Source of the DNA: Nocardioides kongjuensis
Lineage (GTDB): Bacteria > Actinomycetota > Actinomycetes > Propionibacteriales > Nocardioidaceae
Direction: 5' to 3'
Length of the DNA stretch: 64,000 nucleotides
Assembly: GCF_013409625.1 (NCBI RefSeq)
Contig: NZ_JACCBF010000001.1
Coordinates: forward strand, 3,785,001 to 3,849,000
Position numbers and translations under genes: made by a program. Position 1 is the stretch's first letter, and every line of letters begins with the position of its first letter. The notes under the pieces were generated by a model that saw nothing but the letters and a program-made list of their open reading frames with translations, had not been told where the DNA came from and did no database searches. Positions 37,317 to 46,688 of this stretch are shown in pieces.

Positions 37317-38147
37317 ATGGTCCGTATCGCGTACCAGGGGGAACCCGGCGCCAACTCGCACATCGTGTGCAAGCAGCACTACCCGGACGCCGAGGCCGTC
37401 GCGTGCGCCTCCTTCGAGGACGTCTTCGCGGCCGTGGCCAGCGGCGACTGCGACCTCGCCCTGATCCCGATCGACAACTCGATCGCCGGCCGGGTCGCGG
37501 ACATCCACCACTTCCTGCCCGACTCGGGGCTGCACATCATCGCCGAGCACTTCCTGCGCATCCAGTTCCACCTGATGGTGGTGCCGGGCGCGTCCGCCGA
37601 GACGCTGCGGACCGTGCACAGCCACGTCCACGCGCTGGGCCAGTGCCGCAAGGTGATCCGCGAGCTCGGGCTGACCCCGCTCATCTCCGGCGACACCGCC
37701 GGCGCGGCCCGCGAGATCGCCGAGGCCGGCGACCCGACCCAGGCCGCCATCGCCCCGCCGCTCGCCGCGGAGATCTACGGGCTCGAGATCCTTCGCAGGG
37801 ACGTCGAGGACGAGGACCACAACACGACCCGGTTCGTGCTGCTCTCCCCCGAGTACGTCATGGCCCCGCAGGGCAACGGCCCGGTCGTCACCAGCTTCGT
37901 GTTCAACGTCCGCAACCTGCCCTCGGCGCTCTACAAGGCGCTGGGCGGGTTCGCGACCAACGGCATCAACATGACCAAGCTCGAGAGCTACATGGTCGGC
38001 GGCGAGTTCGCGGCCACCCAGTTCCTCGCCGAGGTCGACGGGCACCCCGACGACCCCGGGCTCAAGCGGGCCCTGGAGGAGCTGACCTTCTTCACCACCG
38101 ACATCAAGGTGCTCGGGGTCTACCCGGCCGACCCGTTCCGCGGCTGA
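37317..38147 (+). CDS. pheA: Prephenate dehydratase
   Basis: A 276-residue enzyme that converts prephenate to phenylpyruvate in phenylalanine synthesis. The catalytic domain starts with IAYQGEPGANSH and has the Thr-Arg-Phe motif in HNTTRFVLL. A C-terminal ACT domain (SALYKALGGFATNGINMTKLES) would bind phenylalanine for feedback control; the usual ESRP is replaced by ESYM. TACCCT (37305-37310) 6 nt before the ATG indicates a leaderless start. Confidence 0.93.
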   Translation: MVRIAYQGEPGANSHIVCKQHYPDAEAVACASFEDVFAAVASGDCDLALIPIDNSIAGRVADIHHFLPDSGLHIIAEHFLRIQFHLMVVPGASAETLRTVHSHVHALGQCRKVIRELGLTPLISGDTAGAAREIAEAGDPTQAAIAPPLAAEIYGLEILRRDVEDEDHNTTRFVLLSPEYVMAPQGNGPVVTSFVFNVRNLPSALYKALGGFATNGINMTKLESYMVGGEFAATQFLAEVDGHPDDPGLKRALEELTFFTTDIKVLGVYPADPFRG

Positions 38148-38321
38148 ACCTGCGCCCGACCGGGTAGCGGCCCGTCGTACGCCGGGATAACGCAAGTGTC
38201 CCGGACACGTTGTGACAGGTGTCTCCCCCACCGGCGTCGGGCGCACTAGGGTCGGCGGTGACAGTCGGGGAGAGAGAAGGTGAGCCCGGCGCGCTGCGTC
38301 GGGCACAGCGAAAGGGTCAGC

Positions 38322-38693
38322 ATGGCAACGTTCTTCGAGCACTTCTCGCCCCAGGAGATCGCGCGGATCAGCGCGACCGGACGGCGGGTGAAGCTCCCCG
38401 AGGGCTGGTCGCCGATCTGGGAGGACACCCCGGCCGACAAGGCGTACGTCATCCTCGAGGGCACCGTCTCCGTGCGCCGCGACGGCACCGAGATCGCCCA
38501 GCTCGGCGCCGGTGACATCGTCGGCGAGGCCGCGATCGTCGGCCAGAAGCTGCGCAACGCCACCGTCGTGGCGCTCACGCCGCTCGACACGATCCACCTC
38601 ACCGACGACACCCTGCGCGAGCTCGACGCCGAGTGGCCCGCGTTCCACCAGGCCCTCGTCGACGTCGCGCAGTCGCGCCTCGGCGACGCCTGA
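38322..38693 (+). CDS. Single-domain cyclic-nucleotide-binding protein
   Basis: A 123-residue cNMP-binding fold. It has VILEGTVSVRRDGTEIAQLGAGDIVGEAAIVGQKLRNATVVAL (shown in pieces: VILEGTVSV, LGAGDIVGEAAI), the phosphate-binding cassette with its Glu but with RNATV in place of RxA, and no DNA-binding domain. It lies 18 bp upstream of a class III cyclase gene, so it may sense the product of that enzyme; it could also be a nucleotide-independent relic. Confidence 0.8.
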   Translation: MATFFEHFSPQEIARISATGRRVKLPEGWSPIWEDTPADKAYVILEGTVSVRRDGTEIAQLGAGDIVGEAAIVGQKLRNATVVALTPLDTIHLTDDTLRELDAEWPAFHQALVDVAQSRLGDA

Positions 38694-38711
38694 GCTCCTG
38701 ACCGTCCGTCG

Positions 38712-39731
38712 ATGAGCACGCCCGACGACCCCGCCGGCGACGGCGGGGTCGTTGCCGCGCTCGAGGAGCACCTCCTCGGCGAGACACCGTGGCTGACCCA
38801 GGAGGAGGTCGCCGAGCGGGCCGGCGTACCCCTGGCGACGGCCAACGAGCTGTGGCACCTGCTGGGCTTCGCCCACGTCCCCGACGACGAGGCGGCGTTC
38901 ACGACCGCCGACGTCCGGGCGCTGCAGCTGACCAACGACCTGATCCGGCTCGGGATCCTCAGCCAGGAGCGTCAGGACGGCCTGGTCCGCACCTGGGGGC
39001 GCAGCTTCGCCCGTCTCGCCGACTGGCAGGTCGCCCTGCTGGCCTCGGTCGCGGGCGAGCTCGGCGCCGACCCGACCGAGGGACTGCTCGCGATCTCCGA
39101 CGAGGCGCTGCCGCGGGTCGAGGAGCTGCAGAGCTACGTGTGGCGACGCCACCTGCTCAGCGCCAGCGCCCGGCTGCTGGCCGAGCAGACCTCCGGCCCG
39201 ACCGCGTCGCTCGCCGTGTGCTTCGTCGACATCGTCGGCTACACCTCTCGCTCGCGCACGCTCAGCGACCGCGAGCTGGTGTCCTGGCTGGAGTCCTTCG
39301 AGTCCACCGTGCTGGGACTGACCGTCGACCGCGGCGGCCGGATCATCAAGAACATCGGCGACGAGCTCCTCATCGTCGCCGACTCCCCCGAGGCGATGGC
39401 CGACCTCGCGCTGGAGCTGACCCGTCGTGGCGCCGACCCCGAGGACCCGTTCCCCGCCGTCCGGGCCGGCATCGCGTACGGCGAGGTGGTCACCCGCCTC
39501 GGCGACGTGTTCGGTCCGGTGGTCAACATCGCGGCCCGGCTCACCTCCGTGGCCCGGCCGAGCTCGGTGCTCGTCGACCTCGGTGCCTACGAGGCGCTGA
39601 CCGGACGTGAGGACGACGAGTCCGACGAGCACACCGGCACCTACCGCTTCCGTCGGTTGCGGCGGGTGTCGGTGAAGGGGTACTCGCGGCTCAAGGTCTG
39701 GGCGCTGCAGGAATCGCCTCTCCAGAGGTGA
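38712..39731 (+). CDS. Class III adenylate/guanylate cyclase
   Basis: A 339-residue cyclase. An N-terminal regulatory region (residues 1-160, with a MerR-like helix pair LTQEEVAERAGVPLATANEL) precedes the catalytic domain. Metal-binding Asp173 (CFVDIVGYTS) and Asp217, substrate-selecting Lys213 (IIKNIGDELL) and the transition-state Asn/Arg in VVNIAARL are present, so it should make cAMP. The last codons run into a palindromic element. It is paired with the upstream cyclic-nucleotide-binding gene. Confidence 0.88.
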   Translation: MSTPDDPAGDGGVVAALEEHLLGETPWLTQEEVAERAGVPLATANELWHLLGFAHVPDDEAAFTTADVRALQLTNDLIRLGILSQERQDGLVRTWGRSFARLADWQVALLASVAGELGADPTEGLLAISDEALPRVEELQSYVWRRHLLSASARLLAEQTSGPTASLAVCFVDIVGYTSRSRTLSDRELVSWLESFESTVLGLTVDRGGRIIKNIGDELLIVADSPEAMADLALELTRRGADPEDPFPAVRAGIAYGEVVTRLGDVFGPVVNIAARLTSVARPSSVLVDLGAYEALTGREDDESDEHTGTYRFRRLRRVSVKGYSRLKVWALQESPLQR

Positions 39732-39797
39732 AACGTGCGCTTGCCGACCGTTGCAACGGTCGGCAAGCGCGGGAATCGCCGCTGAAGAGGCGATTCC
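39710..39797. terminator. Palindromic bidirectional terminator-like element
   Basis: A perfect 34-bp palindrome occupies 39737-39770 (half-site GCGCTTGCCGACCGTTG). It is framed by a 12-bp inverted repeat GGAATCGCCTCT (39710-39721) / AGAGGCGATTCC (39786-39797), with a further stem GGGAATCGCC / GGCGATTCCC downstream. It sits between convergent genes and includes the cyclase stop codon; it should stop transcription from both sides. Confidence 0.75.
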
Positions 39798-39807
39798 CGC
39801 AACCAGG

Positions 39808-40743
39808 TCAGCGGATGGTGACCTGGCGGTTCGCGAGTCCGTTGCGGGCCGAGCGCTGCTCGGTGGTCAGCTCGCTCGTGTCGGCGAGGGCCGCGTCGAG
39901 CTTGGCCTTGAACGCGGCGGCGGCCTCCTCGAGCGGCTCGGGGCCGGTGCCGACGGGCAGGTCCCAGACCGGGGCGAGCAGTCCGTGGGCGCGGAACATG
40001 CCGACGAAGCGGGCGTCGGGGACGATCACGTCGTCGCCGGAGACGTGCAGCCGGGCGAGCGCGTCGAGGAGGGCGTCCTCGGGCTCGGGCATCACCCAGC
40101 GCAGGTGCTCCTTGGCACCCATCCGGGTCCAGTACGCCGCCGTGACGCCGGCCAGCCGCGCGGTCGGTGCGGCCGCACCCTGGGCCTGCTCGAGCGCCTG
40201 GGCGAGCTCGGAGCTGGCGTCCATGTCGGAGACCCAGTAGTCGAAGCCCTCGTGCACCTCGACGGCGAGGTCGTCGCCGGCGACGAGGTCCTGGAGGCGG
40301 GGGCCGGGTCCCGGGGGCGCGGTCAGCCCGACCATGCCGGCGCCGGGCTCGGCGGCCAGCGCCTCGAGCAGCACGGCGCCGAGGTCGCGGGCCGGGTCGC
40401 CGAAGTTGTGCTGGACCTGCAGGCCGAGCCAGACCTCGCCGCTGTCGCGGACCAGCGCGGGCGCCGCCATCGGGAGCAGGGTGCACAGCCGGACCACGCG
40501 GTCGGCGTACTCGCCCTCGAGGGTCAGCGGCGCGGTCGCGGCGGGCACCAGCTCACGCAGCGCGACGATGTCGCACTCGGAGGGCAGGCCCTCGAACGGT
40601 CGCTTGACGAAGACCTGGCCGCCGCCGGGCGCACCGTGGCACGCCTTGTAGCGCTTGCCGGAGCCGCAGGGGCAGGGCTGCCGGGGGCCGACCTCGCCCG
40701 CGGGTGTCTCGGCAGCGGTCTTCGTGCGGTTCTTCTTCGCCAT
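39808..40743 (-). CDS. DUF5926 protein with N-terminal SEC-C motif
   Basis: A 311-residue protein. The zinc-binding SEC-C motif PCPCGSGKRYKACHG is near residue 25, followed by an actinobacterial DUF5926 body. SEC-C motifs often mark protein-quality or nucleic-acid-linked proteins; the role here is unknown. TAGGTT 7 nt upstream of the ATG suggests a leaderless start, although the gene lies only 10 bp after the phosphodiesterase stop. Confidence 0.8.
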   Translation of the reverse strand: MAKKNRTKTAAETPAGEVGPRQPCPCGSGKRYKACHGAPGGGQVFVKRPFEGLPSECDIVALRELVPAATAPLTLEGEYADRVVRLCTLLPMAAPALVRDSGEVWLGLQVQHNFGDPARDLGAVLLEALAAEPGAGMVGLTAPPGPGPRLQDLVAGDDLAVEVHEGFDYWVSDMDASSELAQALEQAQGAAAPTARLAGVTAAYWTRMGAKEHLRWVMPEPEDALLDALARLHVSGDDVIVPDARFVGMFRAHGLLAPVWDLPVGTGPEPLEEAAAAFKAKLDAALADTSELTTEQRSARNGLANRQVTIR

Positions 40744-40753
40744 GCGCGGAAAC

Positions 40754-41560
40754 CTACTCGGCAGGGCCGAGACGCTGCTCCAGCAGGTCGAGCATCAACC
40801 GCGGCCGGTCGGTGATCACGGCCTTCACCCCGAGGTCGAGGCAGCGGTCGAGGTCCTTCTCCTTGTTGACCGTCCACACGTGGACGTCGCGCCCGGAGCG
40901 GGCGATCGACTCGCCGACCCGCGGGTGGTCGCGCAGCATCTTGATGCCGGGCCCAACGATCCAGTCGCGGCCGATCACCCGGCGCAGCATCGGCCAGTAG
41001 TTCGGCTTGTCGAGCAGCTGGACCAGCTGGATCTCCGGCGCCAGCCGCTCGACGCGCTGCAGCGCGGTGAACGAGAAGCTCATCACCCGCACCGGCGCAC
41101 CGGCCTGGTCCCAGCCGAAGTCGCGGAGCATCTCGACCAGGCGCTTCTCGACCAGACCGCCGTACCGCGTCGGGTGCTTGGTCTCGATCGCCACCTCGAC
41201 CCGGCGGTCGTAGTCGGCGACGGTCTCGAGCAGCTTGCGCAAGGTGAGCACGCCGCGCAGGTCCTGGTCCTCGTCGGGCGCCTCGTCATCGAGGTCGGCC
41301 CAAGGGTTCTTCCAGGCCGCGAAGTCGAGCTCGGAGAGGTCCGCGAGCTCCATCGTCGACACGATGCCCTTGTTGGCGGCGGTACGACGCAGGTCGCGGT
41401 CGTGGACGCAGACGAGGTGACCGTCGGCGGTGAGCCGGACGTCGCACTCCAGTCCGCCGGCGCCGGTGTCGAGCGCCTCGAGATAGGCGCCCAGGGTGTG
41501 CTCGGCGAGCTCGTGACTGGCGCCGCGATGGGCGACCACCTGGGGACGTACGGTGGGCAC
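40754..41560 (-). CDS. Glycerophosphodiester phosphodiesterase
   Basis: A 268-residue GDPD-family enzyme hydrolysing glycerophosphodiesters to glycerol-3-phosphate and an alcohol. Catalytic residues appear in VAHRGASHELAEHTLGAY, GLECDVRLTADGHLVCVHD (Glu, Asp, His) and VAIETKHPTRYGG. No signal peptide, so it is cytoplasmic. The GTG start is chosen at the family's normal N-terminus; CACAAT 6 nt upstream may be a -10 box. Confidence 0.88.
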   Translation of the reverse strand: MPTVRPQVVAHRGASHELAEHTLGAYLEALDTGAGGLECDVRLTADGHLVCVHDRDLRRTAANKGIVSTMELADLSELDFAAWKNPWADLDDEAPDEDQDLRGVLTLRKLLETVADYDRRVEVAIETKHPTRYGGLVEKRLVEMLRDFGWDQAGAPVRVMSFSFTALQRVERLAPEIQLVQLLDKPNYWPMLRRVIGRDWIVGPGIKMLRDHPRVGESIARSGRDVHVWTVNKEKDLDRCLDLGVKAVITDRPRLMLDLLEQRLGPAE

Positions 41561-41668
41561 GGGAAGATTGTGGCAGGTGCGGGGGTCCGGGGGTCTCAGG
41601 GTCGGATCCGGGTCGGACCGGGGTCGTTCCCCGATGTGTGGCGGAGCCGGGCGAGGCACCGTTGAGGC

Positions 41669-41896
41669 ATGAGCAACTACGACAGCTACTCCAGCCCCCA
41701 GAACCCCGTCGCGCCCCGCCGGCTGACCCGCCGCGAGCACGACAAGATGATCGCCGGCGTCTGCTCCGGCGTCGCCGCGCACCTCGATGTCGACGTCACG
41801 GTCGTACGGCTGCTGATGGTCGCCGCGACCGTGTTCAGCGGCGGCGCCGCGCTGCTGGTCTATCTCGCCGGCTGGTGGCTGATGCCGCGCGGCTGA
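41669..41896 (+). CDS. PspC-domain membrane protein
   Basis: A 75-residue PspC-type protein. RRLTRREHDKMIAGVCSGVAAHLDVDVTVVR (core IAGVCSGVA) is the PspC signature, followed by one helix (LLMVAATVFSGGAALLVYLAGWWL). Such small proteins are linked to envelope stress. The PrmC-like gene follows 12 bp downstream. Confidence 0.85.
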   Translation: MSNYDSYSSPQNPVAPRRLTRREHDKMIAGVCSGVAAHLDVDVTVVRLLMVAATVFSGGAALLVYLAGWWLMPRG

Positions 41897-41908
41897 CACC
41901 CTGACCCC

Positions 41909-42656
41909 GTGACCTCCGCCGACCTCGTCTCCCGGCTCCGCGCCGCGGGCTGCGTGTTCGCCGAGGAGGAGGCGGAGGTGCTGACGTCCTCGGCGAGCAC
42001 CCCCGCGCAGCTCGAGGAGATGGTCGCCCGCCGCGTCGCCGGCGACCCGCTCGAGCACGTCGTGGGCTGGGTCGCCTTCGACGGCGGCCGGGTGGCGGTG
42101 GAGCCGGGCGTGTTCGTCCCGCGCCAGCGCACGGCGTACCTCGTCGAGCTGGCGGCCCCCCTGCTGAGGACCGGCGACACCGTGCTCGACCTGTGCTGCG
42201 GCAGCGGGGCCCTCGGGCTCGCGCTGGCCCGCCGGGTCCCGGGGATCACGGTGCACGCGTCCGACATCGACCCGGTGGCCGTGGCCTGTGCCGCCCGCAA
42301 CCTCGCCCCGGTCGGAGGATCCGCCGTCGTCGGCGACCTGGCCGCGTCGCTCTCCCCGTCGCTGCAGGGCACTGCAGCGGTGGTCGTCGCCAACGTCCCC
42401 TACGTGCCGAGCGCCGCCGTGGCGCTGATGCCGCCCGAGTCGCGCGACCACGAGCCGCGCGGCACCGTCGACGGCGGCGACGACGGGCTCGACCTGCTCC
42501 GCAGGGTGGCGTCCCTCGCCCCGACCTGGCTGCGGCCGGGCGGAGTGCTGTTCTGCGAGGTCTCGCTCGACCAGGCACCGGCCGCCACGGCCGCGTTCGC
42601 GGACGCCGGGCTGGTGGCCCGGGTGCACCGCGACGAGGCGCGCGAGACGACCGCCG

Positions 42657-42679
<23 letters not shown>
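41909..42679 (+). CDS. PrmC-related putative protein N5-glutamine methyltransferase
   Basis: A 256-residue AdoMet methyltransferase. LDLCCGSGALGLALARR is motif I and VVANVPYVPS replaces the NPPY of HemK/PrmC by NVPY, as in the actinobacterial PrmC-related group of unknown target. The N-terminal helical domain is short. GTG start; the 3' end overlaps the convergent ABC-F gene by 23 bp. Confidence 0.75.
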
Positions 42680-44294
<1,615 letters not shown>

Positions 44295-44408
44295 GGCTGA
44301 TCCGATCGGCGACGGGGTCGGACTCGCCGGGCACTGGTCGAGGGACTCAGGGACGGCCGCGGGCGCGAGTCGTGGTCAGGCGAGGATCAGCATGATGGGT
44401 CGAGCCTA
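44295..44408 (-). promoter_or_regulatory. Leader region of the ABC-F gene with -10 box and attenuator-like stem
   Basis: TAGGCT at 44408-44403 is a typical -10 box. Transcripts would begin just before the MLILA leader peptide. The region also holds a 7-bp inverted repeat GACTCGC / GCGAGTC (44321-44327, 44365-44371) between the leader stop and the ABC-F ATG. This resembles ribosome-mediated attenuators of antibiotic-induced ABC-F genes; the folding is inferred. Confidence 0.55.
44376..44393 (-). CDS. Five-residue leader peptide MLILA
   Basis: An ATG 9 nt after the -10 box opens a frame of five codons (ATG CTG ATC CTC GCC) and a TGA stop, 81 bp before the ABC-F start. Its position nearly at the transcript 5' end and its short hydrophobic content fit a regulatory leader that stalls ribosomes in presence of a drug. 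Translation is not proved. Confidence 0.55.
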   Translation of the reverse strand: MLILA

Positions 44409-44468
44409 CGGGGCGGGTGGGTGCGGGCGCGACTCATTTAGGCGCGCGGTCGGCGCTCGGCCCGGAGC

Positions 44469-45134
44469 TCAGATCCCCCCGAGGATCCGGGCCCGGGTGG
44501 CGTCGTACTCCTCCCGGCTGACGAGGTCCCGCCTCAGCAGGTCGTCGAGCTCGGCCAGGCGCTCGGCGGGGGTCTTCTCGGCGGGCGTGGGCGGCAGCAC
44601 CGCGGCGCTGGGGGCGCCCGGCAGGACAGGGCTGATCGGCCCCGCGGAGTCCCAGTCGATCTCCCACTCCCTCGACTCGGGGTCGACGAGGACGGGCAGG
44701 TCGCCGGTGTAGAGCAGCGGCATCCGGAAGTCGGAGATGACCGTGCGGCTCTCGACCTCGAAGGGCGCGACGTCGTCGCCGTGGATCCGCAGCCGCAGCT
44801 TGAGCAGCGGCTGGTCGTTGATCCGGACGTTCGTGGGGTCGAAGGAGAGCACCTGGGCGCGGGCGGGGCGGCCGTTGCTGCGCAAGCGGTACAGCTTCTT
44901 CGCGGAGCGGTAGCGACCGCGGCCGACGAGGACGCCGATGACCAGGTCGAGGACCGTGATGCCGATGCCCGTCGGCAGCAGCCAGCCGCTGCCGGGCTCC
45001 TCGCCCCCGATGGCGAGGCCCATGACCAGGAAGATCGGGCCGACGACCCCGCACAGGAGCAGGAACAGGACGGGCGGCAGGTAGCTGCCGATCACGGAGG
45101 GCGGCCGCGGCGCGTCCCGAGGTGCGGGAGTCAT
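44469..45134 (-). CDS. SHOCT-domain membrane protein
   Basis: A 221-residue protein with two N-terminal helices (SYLPPVLFLLLCGVVGPIFLV, LPTGIGITVLDLVIGVLVG), a middle beta domain (PARAQVLSFDPTNVRINDQP ... DLPVLVDPESREWEIDW) and a C-terminal SHOCT motif (ERLAELDDLLRRDLVSREEYD). Function unknown. TACGCT 7 nt upstream of the ATG suggests a leaderless start. Confidence 0.75.
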   Translation of the reverse strand: MTPAPRDAPRPPSVIGSYLPPVLFLLLCGVVGPIFLVMGLAIGGEEPGSGWLLPTGIGITVLDLVIGVLVGRGRYRSAKKLYRLRSNGRPARAQVLSFDPTNVRINDQPLLKLRLRIHGDDVAPFEVESRTVISDFRMPLLYTGDLPVLVDPESREWEIDWDSAGPISPVLPGAPSAAVLPPTPAEKTPAERLAELDDLLRRDLVSREEYDATRARILGGI

Positions 45135-45242
45135 GGCCGACAGCGTAGGGCTCCGGCGCGGCGGCGTCCCTCGTACGTCACCGCGTCGCTCCAGGTCGCG
45201 CGGCGAGCTGGCGGGGCAGGGTGGGGGGTGGGGCGGGCGTGC

Positions 45243-45358
45243 CGCTGTAACACGTGGTTCGCTGCTCTACCCGCCCCGAGACCACCCCGAAGCCACCCTG
45301 TACGGGTCTGCCACAGGTGACACGCGGCTCGAAGAGCGGCGAACCACGTGTTACAGCG
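45243..45358. repeat. 116-bp element with 25-bp terminal inverted repeats
   Basis: The 25-bp ends (45243-45267 and 45334-45358; core CTGTAACACGTGGTTCGC) are complementary at 24 of 25 positions. The 66-bp centre has no ORF. The element lies in the 263-bp gap between the SHOCT and AAA ATPase genes. Size and symmetry fit a miniature inverted-repeat element or an extragenic palindrome. No other feature is visible in this gap. Confidence 0.7.
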
Positions 45359-45397
45359 CCTGTGGGCGAGGAGCGCAGCGGCGTCGTACGTCCGGGC

Positions 45398-46621
45398 TCA
45401 GGCCTGGGTGCGGAGGTAGCGACCGAAATGGGGCACCGTGAACGCGATCCGGCCCCGTTCGCCGGAGTAGATCAGGCCCTTCTTGAGCAGCGCGTCCCGC
45501 GCCGGCGAGAGCGACTGCGGCTTCTTGCCGAGGACCGACGCGACGTCGGCGGTGGCGACCGAGCCGACCGGGTCATCCACACCGTCGTCGGAGGCGGCGA
45601 CCGCGGCGTCGGCCATCGCGCGCAGGTAGTCGCGCTCGGCCGGGGTGGCTCGCTCGTAGCGGGATCCGAAGAAGCCGACGGCGAGCTCGGTCTCGGCCTC
45701 GGGGCCGGCGACGGCGACGTCGTCGGCGGTGATCGGGGTGCGCGGGGCCAGGTCCCACACGGAGCGGCCGTAGGCCTGGATGAAGTAGGGGTAGCCGCGC
45801 GTGGCGTCGTACATCGCGGCGAGCGCCTCGGGCGTGAACTCGGCGTCCTCCTCGGCGGCGGGCGCGACGAGGGCGCGGTCGGCGGCGTCGCGGGAGAGCC
45901 GGTCGATGCGCTGGTAGGAGAAGAGCCGCTCGGAGTACGACTTGCTCGCCGACAGCACCGCCGGGAGGTGGGGCAGGCCGGCGCCGACGACGATCACGGG
46001 CAGGCCGTTCTGGCTCAGCTCGTGGCAGGCGGCGCACAGCGCGGACACGTCGTCGGCGCCGAGGTCCTGCATCTCGTCGATGAACACCGCGACGCCCTTG
46101 CCGACGTCGGCGGCGAGGCCGCCCACGTCGGTGAGCAGCTCGACCAGGTCGATCTCGACGTCCCCGGAGTCGGCGCGACCACGGACCACGGGTGCGTCGA
46201 TGCCGGGCGACCACTTGTCGCGCAGCTTGGCGTCGGTGCCGGCCTCGCGCTGGGCGAAGGAGCGGATGACGCCGAGGACATGGGTGATGCCGTCGGCCGA
46301 GGCGGGCTCCCCCGAGACCGGGCCGAGCTCGCGGACCGCCTGGTGCAGCGCCGAGGACAGCGGCCGGCGCAGCGACTGGTCGGGCCGTGCCTCCAGCTTG
46401 CCGGTCCCCCAGCCCTTGCGTACGGCGGCCGAGCGGAGCGCGTTGAGCAGCACCGTCTTGCCGACACCACGCAGGCCGGTCAGCACCAGGGAGCGCTCCG
46501 GGCGGCCGCGCGCGACCCGCTCGAGGACGACGTCGAAGGCCGTCAGCTGCTCGTCGCGACCGGCGAGCTCGGGCGGGCGCTGCCCGGCGCCGGGGGCGTA
46601 CGGGTTGCGGATCGGGTCCAT
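45398..46621 (-). CDS. AAA/STAND-type ATPase (Orc1/Cdc6-like fold)
   Basis: A 407-residue ATP-binding protein. Walker A is LTGLRGVGKTVLLNAL (about 46-61), Walker B VAVFIDEMQDLG, with a sensor region LPVIVVGAGLPHLP and a C-terminal winged helix (VATADVASVLGKKPQSLSPARDALLKKGLI; core LSPARDALLKKG). Similar stand-alone proteins are common in actinobacteria; role unknown. TAGCGT 6 nt upstream of the ATG marks a leaderless start. Confidence 0.8.
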   Translation of the reverse strand: MDPIRNPYAPGAGQRPPELAGRDEQLTAFDVVLERVARGRPERSLVLTGLRGVGKTVLLNALRSAAVRKGWGTGKLEARPDQSLRRPLSSALHQAVRELGPVSGEPASADGITHVLGVIRSFAQREAGTDAKLRDKWSPGIDAPVVRGRADSGDVEIDLVELLTDVGGLAADVGKGVAVFIDEMQDLGADDVSALCAACHELSQNGLPVIVVGAGLPHLPAVLSASKSYSERLFSYQRIDRLSRDAADRALVAPAAEEDAEFTPEALAAMYDATRGYPYFIQAYGRSVWDLAPRTPITADDVAVAGPEAETELAVGFFGSRYERATPAERDYLRAMADAAVAASDDGVDDPVGSVATADVASVLGKKPQSLSPARDALLKKGLIYSGERGRIAFTVPHFGRYLRTQA

Positions 46622-46688
46622 GATCCGACGCTATCGAGGTGTCTAGCGGGTTCCCTAGATTCGGCTAGCGTGTCGGATCGCCGGCTGG

